This document shows positions 42,519-51,828 of a DNA stretch of 64,000 bases, piece by piece. The position numbers and the translations under genes were made by a program. The stretch lies in contig JAVBPJ010000003.1 in the NCBI GenBank assembly GCA_031549665.1, forward strand, positions 66,575 to 130,574, read 5' to 3'. The DNA is from Rikenella sp031549665 (lineage in GTDB: Bacteria; Bacteroidota; Bacteroidia; Bacteroidales; Rikenellaceae). The first letter of the stretch is position 1. Every line of letters starts with the position of its first letter. The notes under the pieces were generated by a model. It saw only the letters and a list, made by a program, of their open reading frames with translations, had not been told where the DNA came from and did no database searches.

Positions 42519-43814
42519 TTACTTCAATAATCGCCCGAGCAGGGTCTCGACCTCTTCGGCGGTGGGGTCTATGGCTACTATTTTGCCGGCCTGGTCTACC
42601 ATGAAGAGGGCTCCCCCTCCGTTGCCCACGCCATAGGTGTACCATATGTTTTGTTGGTCGTTGAGTTCCACCAGGTTAAGCCAGGCATATCCGTCCCTTT
42701 TGATGGCCGCTTCCATCGCTTTGGTATCGTTGCGTTCCCGCGCCACGCCCACGATGGCAAACCCCCGGTCTTTGTACTTTTCGTACACGGGGATCATGCT
42801 CATCGATTTTTGGCGGCAGGGGCCGCACCACGACGCCCACAGGTCGATCAGCGCCACTTTGCCCGCGATCTGGTCGGAAAGCCGCACCCTATTTCCTTGC
42901 AGGTCGGGCGCGGAGAAATCCACGTATTGGCCGCCCACGTTGATGTTATTGAGCGCGAAAAGGATGGTTTTAGCCTCCTTGGTGTAGGGGTGGCCGGGGT
43001 ATTTCGCCTCCATGATCGCAAATACCGACAGGGCTTCGGCAAGGTTGACCGAAAGGCGGGGCGCTTGAAACTTCTCCAATTTTTTGTCCTGCAATGCTAT
43101 GCGCAGGTATTGTACCCACAAGTGATAGGCGGCAATGGAGGGCGTTTCGGAAACGGTTTTCTCGCTCCATGCGTACCGTTTTTGAAACAACGCTTTCGCT
43201 TCGTTTTCCAACGAATGATATGCCGGCGAATACCGTTCTTCGGGCGACAAATTCCTGAAAACAGCCATCAGGCTGTCGCGCGTGTTATTTTTCTCCGTTT
43301 GGGGCAACGCCTCGACCCGGGTAAGCAGTTCCAGCGCTTTAGGGGATAGTCTCCCCTTGTCTTCCAGCGCTTGCATGCGGCTGTATACAGCATCCAGATC
43401 GAAAAGTTTCTTCTCTTGTTCCTGCAGTTGCGTGTATTCATCGTAGGTTTTACTGCCCTGTACCGAATTGTCGTCGTAATGCCCTTGATCGTGAAGCGTT
43501 ACGTGGATCGCCCCTCCGTCGGTAAAGATCGTGGCGGGCCTGAATGCTCCGCGTTCCAATTCGTCCACGAAGATAAGATCGTAGGCCCTAACGCAGTCGG
43601 TAGTGATCTCGTATTCGAATTTGCCGTCCGAGACAGGTACGCGTGCGCCGACCAGGCGAGGGTCGGCCCCTGTGGGCAGTATGGCGATCTGTTTGCTTTC
43701 GGGCCTTCCAACCACCGTGCCTTTAATGACGGTCTTTATGGCTGTTTCGACCGCAAAAGAGGGTGCGTTGGTGGCAAAGGCGGCCAAAAACAATAACAGG
43801 GTGCGGATTCTCAC
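42519..43814 (-). CDS. TlpA-like thioredoxin-fold protein, exported
   Basis: 431 residues with a signal peptide (RTLLLFLAAFATNAPSFA). Residues about 25-130 look like the N-terminal DUF4369-type module of Bacteroidota TlpA proteins, the middle is helical, and the C-terminal thioredoxin domain has LWASWCGPCRQ with the CxxC at 330-333. The usual cis-proline segment is replaced: the protein reads GVGNGGGALFMVD where homologues have a Pro before the last strand. It should act as a periplasmic thiol reductase, but the missing proline may change substrate handling. Confidence 0.87.
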   Translation of the reverse strand: MRIRTLLLFLAAFATNAPSFAVETAIKTVIKGTVVGRPESKQIAILPTGADPRLVGARVPVSDGKFEYEITTDCVRAYDLIFVDELERGAFRPATIFTDGGAIHVTLHDQGHYDDNSVQGSKTYDEYTQLQEQEKKLFDLDAVYSRMQALEDKGRLSPKALELLTRVEALPQTEKNNTRDSLMAVFRNLSPEERYSPAYHSLENEAKALFQKRYAWSEKTVSETPSIAAYHLWVQYLRIALQDKKLEKFQAPRLSVNLAEALSVFAIMEAKYPGHPYTKEAKTILFALNNINVGGQYVDFSAPDLQGNRVRLSDQIAGKVALIDLWASWCGPCRQKSMSMIPVYEKYKDRGFAIVGVARERNDTKAMEAAIKRDGYAWLNLVELNDQQNIWYTYGVGNGGGALFMVDQAGKIVAIDPTAEEVETLLGRLLK

Positions 43815-43897
43815 GGGAAACGGGATTAAAGGATTTACGATCTCTCCAAGTAGACGGATTTTATCCCTGTTTTGGATTTTTTGTAACCGTTTTTATT

Positions 43898-46342
43898 CTA
43901 TCGATCAACTTTTTCAGCCGCGCCAAACACGAAACAGTAGAGGTTGCCCGAGAAATCGAGTACGAACATCGCGTTTCCACTCACGGCCGCCGAGGCGATG
44001 ATGGGTGCGCCCAGGTTGCGTTTCCAGCAGAAACGGCCCGTAGCGGCATCCACCCCGTACAGGTGGCCGTCCGAAGCGCCGAAGACCAACGTATTGCCGA
44101 TCAGTACCGGCGACGTTTCGACCGTGCATTCATAGTTCTGCGTGTAGGGAACCGTGTAGACCATCGCCGGAGCGGTGTTGTAATTCCATTCTTGCTTAAA
44201 GGTCAGGCGGTTGAACGCTGCCACGCCTTTGTCGGCCGTAGCCACATACACGCGGTCGCGGGTTACCACGGGGGCCGTTGCGGCGTGCAGCGAAAAATCG
44301 GTCGCGGCCTGTTTAAGCACGTCGCCCGAGCGGGGATTGATCAGCGAAAGCTGGTTGCCGCTGGCCAGGTAGACGTTGCCGTCGTAAATCGTGGGCGAAC
44401 CGTCGCGGAAACGGCTGTTTTGGTCGTTCTTTTTCCAGAGCAGCGAACCGTCTTTGATGTCGTGTGCAAAAAGCGCGTTCCAGTGGCTCGAAGCCAGCAC
44501 GACGCCTTCGCCGACCGTCAGGGTCGAGGTGGTTCCCTCGCCGCCGCTTTCGCCGCTGTTTTTCCAGATAATGCGCCCCGTGGCGGGATCGATGGCCGAA
44601 AAACTGGCCGCCTGTCCGGCATACAGCACTCCCCCATCAATGGCAAGCCCCTGTAGGTGTACCGGAAGGATGTGCTCGGAAAGCGATTGTTTCCAGCGCA
44701 ACTGGCCGGAGGCTTCGTCCAGGGCGTAGAGGTTGGCCGCCTGATCCAGGGCAAAGAGCAGCCCTTGGTCGTACACCATGGTGTTGCGTACCGAATTTTC
44801 GGTATGGTAGCGCCATAGCTCTTTTCCCGTAGCGGCGTCGAAAGCCGCGATGTGGCAATTCTTCAGGTTGTCGTCGTCGATGGCGGCGGCGAACACACGC
44901 CCCCGGGCGACCACCGGAGCGGCCATGTAAGCGTTGGAGCCGAGGTTGGCCGACCACACGTAACGGGGGGCTTGCGAGGCGTCGCCACCGGGCAGAACGC
45001 CGTTGTGCGCGGCCGTGCCGCCCAGGTTGGCCCAATCGCCCCCTAATTTCAGAGAGGGCTTATCGGCGGGCGACTCAACTTGAACCCGGGCGTGTTCCAC
45101 CAAACGGGTTCCGTCGGCAAACAGGGCCTCCACCTGCAAAAGCTGCTCGCCTGGCCGGTCGAAACGCAGGGTTCCGCTCCACGCCCAGTCGGTTTGCTGG
45201 GAGAGCGTTGTCCACGCGGCGGCTTTGCCTTTTTGCACCACACCAACCCGTACCGATCGGGTGGGCGAAACGGTTCGGTAGGCGGTTACCCGCAGGGGGT
45301 TTTCGCCCGTGGTCAGGGTGTCGGCCTCGGTGGGATAGGCCATCGTCAACGTCCCATCGATGTTGGTGTAGCGCATGCGGGTTTTGTCGGTTACGCGCCC
45401 CTGCGCATCGACGTTGATCACCCGGAAACAGGCGGGCGAATGGTCGATCCCTGCTTTGTCGGGGGTCGACGTGCAGAAGGTCATCGCCCCGGCCACCCGG
45501 CGGGCGTACTGGCTGTGCCAATGGCCGTACAGATAGGCCTCCAGCGGGTAGTCGGCAAAGTCGATGCTGTCGGTCCGGTTGGCCTTGAATACCAAGTCGT
45601 CGCCCTGGAACCAAAGGTCGTGGCACAGGATGATGATCCGCTTGGCGGGATCGGCTTGCTTCAAATCGTTTTTAATCCAGGCCAGAATATCGCTCCGCCG
45701 GTACGAGGGCTGGTGGTCGCCGCCCAACATGGGCAGGGCCAGAAAATGGACGTTGCCCGCGTCGAACGAGTACCAGGCCGGGCCGAACAGCCGTTCGTAG
45801 TACTGTTCGCCGTAGTCGCCCTTTACCAGGTCGTGGTTCCCGATGGTGTAATAGGTGGGCAGGCCCATCTGCTCGGAGCGGACGTTGCGGGCGTGGAAAT
45901 CGAGTCCGGGCGTGTAGCAAATGTCGCCGGTGTGCACCAGAAAGGCGGTCGGATTGGTTTTTACGTACTCTTTCAGGTTGTCGATCCAGGGGCCGTAGCG
46001 GGGGGTCTCCGAATCGGTGATTTGGATGAATTCGAAGGCTCCTTGAGGGCCGCCGGGCAGCAGTTCGAAATGGTACGCCGCACCCGACGATACGGGGATG
46101 TAGTGGCGCCCCGACGGCTGGTATCCCGAGGGGGTGGTTACAAAAACGAAACGGGCCTTGGGATTGTCGGGCAGCGAAAAACGGCCCGCCGCATCGGTTT
46201 TGACCACATGCAGCCCGTCGCTGACGGCGATCCGCGCAAGGGGTTTTTTGTTCAGCTTGTCGGTAACGGTTCCGGTGATTTGGGCGGCGGCGCTCAGGGC
46301 CTGGCCAAGGCACAGGATTCCGAGCAGAAAGGTTCGTTTCAT
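43898..46342 (-). CDS. Metallophosphoesterase fused to a PQQ-type beta-propeller
   Basis: 814 residues with a signal peptide (FLLGILCLGQALSAAA). Order of parts: an Ig-like carboxypeptidase-regulatory type module (about 22-95, ITGTVTDKLNKKPLARIAV), a calcineurin-like phosphoesterase (about 103-330) with GDICYTPG, IGNHD, ILCHDLWF and YGHWHSQ, a short beta linker, then about 350 residues of PQQ/BamB-like propeller repeats (TGKELWRY, SGQLRWKQ, TGRIIWKN, DGSLLWKK, TGRFCWKR). The first metal motif is D110-S-E112 instead of DxH. Periplasmic; the substrate is unknown. Confidence 0.85.
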   Translation of the reverse strand: MKRTFLLGILCLGQALSAAAQITGTVTDKLNKKPLARIAVSDGLHVVKTDAAGRFSLPDNPKARFVFVTTPSGYQPSGRHYIPVSSGAAYHFELLPGGPQGAFEFIQITDSETPRYGPWIDNLKEYVKTNPTAFLVHTGDICYTPGLDFHARNVRSEQMGLPTYYTIGNHDLVKGDYGEQYYERLFGPAWYSFDAGNVHFLALPMLGGDHQPSYRRSDILAWIKNDLKQADPAKRIIILCHDLWFQGDDLVFKANRTDSIDFADYPLEAYLYGHWHSQYARRVAGAMTFCTSTPDKAGIDHSPACFRVINVDAQGRVTDKTRMRYTNIDGTLTMAYPTEADTLTTGENPLRVTAYRTVSPTRSVRVGVVQKGKAAAWTTLSQQTDWAWSGTLRFDRPGEQLLQVEALFADGTRLVEHARVQVESPADKPSLKLGGDWANLGGTAAHNGVLPGGDASQAPRYVWSANLGSNAYMAAPVVARGRVFAAAIDDDNLKNCHIAAFDAATGKELWRYHTENSVRNTMVYDQGLLFALDQAANLYALDEASGQLRWKQSLSEHILPVHLQGLAIDGGVLYAGQAASFSAIDPATGRIIWKNSGESGGEGTTSTLTVGEGVVLASSHWNALFAHDIKDGSLLWKKNDQNSRFRDGSPTIYDGNVYLASGNQLSLINPRSGDVLKQAATDFSLHAATAPVVTRDRVYVATADKGVAAFNRLTFKQEWNYNTAPAMVYTVPYTQNYECTVETSPVLIGNTLVFGASDGHLYGVDAATGRFCWKRNLGAPIIASAAVSGNAMFVLDFSGNLYCFVFGAAEKVDR

Positions 46343-46383
46343 CGTGAGGGCGTGTTACAGGATCGGATTTCGAGGATTTCGAA

Positions 46384-46391
46384 CAAAGATA
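46384..46391 (-). promoter_or_regulatory. -7 promoter box of the phosphoesterase-propeller gene
   Basis: TATCTTTG on the minus strand, 41 nt before the ATG at 46342. It lies just behind the terminator of the upstream DUF308 gene, so the gene is a separate transcript. Confidence 0.55.
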
Positions 46392-46393
46392 TA

Positions 46394-46424
46394 AAAAAAC
46401 GCCCCGCGTTTGCGGAGCGTTTTC
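46394..46424 (-). terminator. Terminator after the DUF308 gene
   Basis: On the minus strand AAAACGCTCCGC pairs with GCGGGGCGTTTT around AAAC, with one weak pair, and runs into seven T. Confidence 0.8.
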
Positions 46425-46446
46425 GCTATTTCGGATCAGCCGGGAG

Positions 46447-47079
46447 TTATTCGGCCGCATCGGTGGGGTTCACCGGCTCGTTCGGTTGGTTGTTCGGTTC
46501 TGCGTTTTTCTTTTCTTTCATCAGGTCGTTTTGGCGCGCCTCCAGGCTATGCAGGCTGAAGAACGAGAAGAGTTCGAGCAGTCCGTAGGCCAGCAGCCAC
46601 GCTCCGGCGAAAATCACCAGCACGCGCTCGGTTCCGAACGGGTTGAAGAAGACAAAGGCGCCGGCCATGAACATCAACGAGGGGAAGATGAAATAGCCCC
46701 AGTGTACCGAGGCTTGTTTGGCTTTTTGCATCCGGATCAGCCCGATCAGCTGATTGACGGCCAAAAGTACCAGCGAAATGCCGAAGAGTACGAACACGAA
46801 CCCTTTCCACAGCGGCGGATTGGCCAGCAGCAGAATACCGAAAGCTACGGACAGCACCGAAGCCAGCGGCAGGTATTTCCAGCGGTTTTCCCATCCCTTT
46901 GTACGGGCCAGAAAACCGAGGAACTGGATGATGCCGCCGATGATGAGCAAAATGCCCAACAGGTAGATGATGTCTTCGAGAACATTGTTCGGACGGATCA
47001 GAAACACAAGCCCTACAAGGATCGAGGCGATGCCCCACGCGAGCGAGTGATGGATGGATTTAGACTTTTTTTGTGCCAT
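46447..47079 (-). CDS. DUF308/HdeD-like membrane protein
   Basis: 210 residues with six hydrophobic segments arranged as two similar sets of three (SLAWGIASILVGLVFLI, IIYLLGILLIIGGIIQFLGF, YLPLASVLSVAFGILLL, then WKGFVFVLFGISLVLLAVNQ onward), the pattern of HdeD/DUF308 proteins. E. coli HdeD is linked to acid resistance, but the molecular role is unknown. The C-terminus is a charged cytoplasmic tail rich in Asn, Pro and Glu. It has its own promoter and terminator. Confidence 0.82.
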   Translation of the reverse strand: MAQKKSKSIHHSLAWGIASILVGLVFLIRPNNVLEDIIYLLGILLIIGGIIQFLGFLARTKGWENRWKYLPLASVLSVAFGILLLANPPLWKGFVFVLFGISLVLLAVNQLIGLIRMQKAKQASVHWGYFIFPSLMFMAGAFVFFNPFGTERVLVIFAGAWLLAYGLLELFSFFSLHSLEARQNDLMKEKKNAEPNNQPNEPVNPTDAAE

Positions 47080-47143
47080 ATCGAAAGTGGTTTAGGGGAT
47101 AATGGGCTTTCCGTTCGCCGGAACTTCCACAGTCCCGGACAAA

Positions 47144-47151
47144 CAAAAGTA
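47144..47151 (-). promoter_or_regulatory. -7 promoter box of the DUF308 gene
   Basis: TACTTTTG on the minus strand, matching TAnnTTTG, 64 nt before the ATG at 47079 and just after the typA stop. Confidence 0.5.
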
Positions 47152-47169
47152 CGACAATTCGTGAAACTT

Positions 47170-48969
<1,800 letters not shown>

Positions 48970-48975
48970 AGGGCG

Positions 48976-48983
48976 CAAAAGTA
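48976..48983 (-). promoter_or_regulatory. -7 promoter box of typA, near-leaderless
   Basis: TACTTTTG on the minus strand, full consensus match, ends 6 nt before the typA ATG at 48969. The expected mRNA leader is about three nucleotides. Confidence 0.6.
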
Positions 48984-49014
48984 CGCTTTTTGCGGCGGGC
49001 CACCAAAAAAGTGT

Positions 49015-49022
49015 CATCTTTG
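49015..49022 (+). promoter_or_regulatory. -7-like box of panE, near-leaderless
   Basis: CATCTTTG, one mismatch to TAnnTTTG, with only four bases (CGGG) before the ATG at 49027. Confidence 0.45.
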
Positions 49023-49026
49023 CGGG

Positions 49027-49914
49027 ATGAAACAGATCGAAACGGCAGCCATTGTGGGAACCGGCGCCATCGGCGCGGTGGTGTTGAACAGCTTGCAGTC
49101 CTGCGATCCGGGGTGCGTGTCGCTCGTAGCCGATCCGCAGCGCCGGGAGCGTTACCTGCGCGGAGGGCTTTTCCTGAACGACCGTCCGCTCGAACTCCGT
49201 TTCGCCGACGGGCCGGCCGATTTGCTGATCGTGGCGGTCAAGGCCACGGCGCTGGACGGGGCGATCGAGGCGATGCGCCCCCATGTGGGCCCCGACACGC
49301 TGATTCTTTCGCTGCTCAACGGACTCGACAGCGAAGAGCGTCTGGGCGAGGCTTTCGGCCCCGATCGGGTTCCCTACGCCTACTACCTGGGCCACACGGC
49401 CGTGCGTACGGACAACCGGATGTACCACGACGGCCACTACCACCTTTATTTCGGCGAAAAAACCAACGTCGAGCCTTACAGCGAACGTGTCGAACGCATC
49501 CGCCGTTTTTTCGACCGTACCGGGGTTCCCTGCCAAATCCCCGCCGACATGGTGGCCGCCCAATGGCAAAAGTGGGTGATGAACGTCGGCCTGAACCAGG
49601 CGACCGCTTTGTTGCGCTGCAATTACGACCACCTGATGAACGATCGGGAGGCTAATCGGCTCACTCGCGGCCTGGTGGACGAGGCGGTGGCGGTGGCTCG
49701 CGCCCGGGGAATCGAGGGGGCCGAGACAATGGGCCGCCGGGCCATGGAGTTGCTCGACACGATGATCCCCTCCGACCGCAGTTCCATGGCGCAGGACGTG
49801 GAGGCGGGCCGGCCGACCGAGGTGGCTATCTTCGCCGGAGCGCTTTGCCGCATGGCCGAACAATACGGCGTCGACGCTCCCCTGAACCGCCGTGTCCTGG
49901 CCGCTTTTTCATAG
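49027..49914 (+). CDS. panE: 2-dehydropantoate 2-reductase family protein (ketopantoate reductase)
   Basis: 295 residues from ATG 49027. The NADP-binding start is AAIVGTGAIGAVVL, then LLIVAVKATALD and the KxxxN-containing catalytic helix QKWVMNVGLNQ; the C-terminal ExxxGxP-like segment is MAQDVEAGRPTEV. It should reduce 2-dehydropantoate to pantoate for CoA synthesis; related family members act on other 2-oxoacids, so the symbol is provisional. Divergent from typA. Confidence 0.88.
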   Translation: MKQIETAAIVGTGAIGAVVLNSLQSCDPGCVSLVADPQRRERYLRGGLFLNDRPLELRFADGPADLLIVAVKATALDGAIEAMRPHVGPDTLILSLLNGLDSEERLGEAFGPDRVPYAYYLGHTAVRTDNRMYHDGHYHLYFGEKTNVEPYSERVERIRRFFDRTGVPCQIPADMVAAQWQKWVMNVGLNQATALLRCNYDHLMNDREANRLTRGLVDEAVAVARARGIEGAETMGRRAMELLDTMIPSDRSSMAQDVEAGRPTEVAIFAGALCRMAEQYGVDAPLNRRVLAAFS

Positions 49915-50018
49915 CATCGAGAACAAATAGCGCCGTAAAACATTCTCGCCTTTGTCTTTTCTTTAATTCAAAGCGCATCCCCAAAGTCATCAGGCATTTC
50001 GTTTGTGATCTTTGGGGT

Positions 50019-50573
50019 ATGAAATTACAACGTATATTTGATACCTCACACCCCCTCTGGGATCAAGCCTGGAAATTATACCAACGAAGTTTTCCGGTCA
50101 ACGAACAGCGCACCCTGGAGTGTCAATTGCGGGCAATGGAGGATCCCCTTTTTCACTTTAATTTACTGTTCGACAGCAAATCAGGAAAATTAATCGGTGT
50201 AATTTCCTGGTGGGATGCCACCTCGTTCCGTTTCTGCGAACATTTTGCCATTTCTCCGGATTTGCGGCGGCGGGGTTATGGGGCGAGGGCGCTGAAATTT
50301 TTGTGCAATTCGCCGGATCGACCCGTTATTTTGGAAGCCGAATGGCCGGTCGACTACATTTCGACGCTGCGCGTGGAGTTTTACCTGCGCAACGGTTTTC
50401 GGGGCAATCCCGCCTACGAACACGTCCATTACGCTTACCACTGGTGGGGCGCTCCGCACCGGATGCTGATGATGAGCTGGCCGCGCAAGATAACTCTGGA
50501 AGAATTTTTGTTGTTCAAACGTTTCAACAACCTCTACCCCCTCTCCTACAGCGAGTGTAACGAAGCCCGGTAA
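50019..50573 (+). CDS. GNAT-family N-acetyltransferase
   Basis: 184 residues from ATG 50019. The acetyl-CoA binding motif is ISPDLRRRGYGARALKFL, preceded by the strand FCEHFAI and followed by VEFYLRNGFRGNP, the usual GNAT C-terminal motif. The acceptor is unknown. A -7-like element (GATCTTTG) ends four bases before the start, again a very short leader. It lies between panE and the AlkD-like gene. Confidence 0.88.
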   Translation: MKLQRIFDTSHPLWDQAWKLYQRSFPVNEQRTLECQLRAMEDPLFHFNLLFDSKSGKLIGVISWWDATSFRFCEHFAISPDLRRRGYGARALKFLCNSPDRPVILEAEWPVDYISTLRVEFYLRNGFRGNPAYEHVHYAYHWWGAPHRMLMMSWPRKITLEEFLLFKRFNNLYPLSYSECNEAR

Positions 50574-50580
50574 AATTCGC

Positions 50581-50588
50581 TACCTTCG
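50581..50588 (+). promoter_or_regulatory. Variant -7 box before the AlkD-like gene
   Basis: TACCTTCG differs from TAnnTTTG by one base and lies 11 nt before ATG 50600. Confidence 0.3.
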
Positions 50589-50599
50589 TTCCGAACTTT

Positions 50600-51286
50600 A
50601 TGGAACGACAAGTCAACGAAATCCTGCACCTGCTGCAGGCCGAAGGAACGGAATACAACCGTCAGGGAATGAAACGTTTCGGCATCACCGTCGAGAATGC
50701 CTGCGGGGTTTCGATGCCTTTTTTGCGTTCGCTCGGAAAGACCATCGGCAAGAATCACTCCCTGGCCCTGGCGCTGTGGGAAAGCGGCTGCCACGAGGCC
50801 CGTATCCTGGCTTCGATCATCGACGATCCGCGCGAATTGACCCTTGAACAGATGGATCGCTGGAGCGCCGGTTTCGATTCGTGGGACGTGTGCGACCAAA
50901 CCTGCTACAACCTTTTCCGCCGTTCGCCCCTGGCGTGGAGCGGGGTGATAGAGCGTTACGCCGCCTGCGAAGACGAGTGGATCCGCCGCACGGCGTTCGC
51001 CCTGCTGGCCGGATTGGCCGTGGGCGACAAGAAGGCCGATCACAGCCGGTTCCTCCCCTACCTGGCTCTGATCGAGGCGCACTCGACCGACCCCCGGAAT
51101 TTTGTCCGCAAGGCGGTCAACTGGGCGTTGCGCCAAATCGGCAAGCGGAGCCTGTCGCTGCTTGAACCGGCCGCCGCGCTGGCGCTCCGGCTCAGGGAGT
51201 CCCCCGACCGCACGGCCCATTGGATCGGCCAGGATGCCTACCGGGAGCTGACCGACCCCAAAATTATTTTACGTATAAAAGGCTGA
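50600..51286 (+). CDS. DNA alkylation repair protein, AlkD-like HEAT-repeat family
   Basis: 228 residues, almost wholly helical, with HEAT-like repeats (YNRQGMKRFGITVENACGVSMPFLRSLGK, ALALWESGCHEARILASIIDDP, SWDVCDQTCYNLF, WIRRTAFALLAGLA, NFVRKAVNWALRQIGK in short blocks). The WD pair in DSWDVCDQ and the RK in VRKAVNWALR are characteristic of AlkD-type glycosylases, which excise alkylated bases without flipping. Activity on a given lesion is not predictable. It follows the GNAT gene by 26 nt. Confidence 0.88.
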   Translation: MERQVNEILHLLQAEGTEYNRQGMKRFGITVENACGVSMPFLRSLGKTIGKNHSLALALWESGCHEARILASIIDDPRELTLEQMDRWSAGFDSWDVCDQTCYNLFRRSPLAWSGVIERYAACEDEWIRRTAFALLAGLAVGDKKADHSRFLPYLALIEAHSTDPRNFVRKAVNWALRQIGKRSLSLLEPAAALALRLRESPDRTAHWIGQDAYRELTDPKIILRIKG

Positions 51287-51329
51287 CAATCAGATTGAAA
51301 TAAAAAATTCTCGTCGCCAAGTGTGAAAT

Positions 51330-51351
51330 TACTACTATTATAGTCGTAGTA
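51330..51351. promoter_or_regulatory. Probable BlaI operator
   Basis: TACTAC and GTAGTA are perfect 6-bp arms with a 10-nt spacer, directly upstream of the blaI-like gene and overlapping the expected -33 position of its promoter. ACTAC/GTAGT half-sites are the type bound by BlaI/MecI repressors, so autoregulation is likely. Confidence 0.6.
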
Positions 51352-51366
51352 TTCGGAAAAGTCGTT

Positions 51367-51374
51367 TATCTTTG
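51367..51374 (+). promoter_or_regulatory. -7 promoter box of the blaI-M56 operon
   Basis: TATCTTTG, full match, 15 nt after the operator and 46 nt before the ATG at 51421. Confidence 0.6.
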
Positions 51375-51420
51375 CAGCAAATAACCCCTTTAATACACCC
51401 AACTTTTTACATTGACCGTT

Positions 51421-51828
51421 ATGAACGAGAAAGTGAACGACAAGAAAAAACCGACTGAACTGACCCGCGCCGAATTGGAAGTTATGCAGCACCTTTGGCG
51501 ATTGGGCAAAGCTTTCCTGGGCGAAGTGGTCGAATCGTTTCCCCAGCCCCGCCCCGCATACACCACCATATCGACGGTGATTCAGGTGCTTTGCCGGAAA
51601 GGGTTCGTCGGCCATCACCGGGTCGATAAAAGCCACCACTACTACCCCCTGGTAAGCCGCGAGGAGTACCGCGCGCGGGTGGTGAAGCGGACCTTGAACC
51701 ACTTTTTCAACGACTCGCCCGCCCAGCTCTTCTCGCACTTTGCCGAAGAGGGATCGCTCACCCTCGAACAACGCCGCGAACTGCAGGAAGCGGTTCACCG
51801 ATTGCTCGAATCAACCCCCGTCAAGTAA
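51421..51828 (+). CDS. BlaI/MecI/CopY-family transcriptional repressor
   Basis: 135 residues from ATG 51421. The winged helix is seen as LTRAELEVMQHLWRLGKAFLGEVV, AYTTISTVIQVLCRKGFV and DKSHHYYPLVSREEY; the rest is the helical dimerisation part. Such repressors bind palindromes near their own promoter and are cleaved when the partner M56 membrane protease senses a signal. Its stop overlaps the M56 start (TAATG), so repressor and protease are co-made. The inducer is unknown; no beta-lactamase gene is nearby. Confidence 0.93.
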   Translation: MNEKVNDKKKPTELTRAELEVMQHLWRLGKAFLGEVVESFPQPRPAYTTISTVIQVLCRKGFVGHHRVDKSHHYYPLVSREEYRARVVKRTLNHFFNDSPAQLFSHFAEEGSLTLEQRRELQEAVHRLLESTPVK

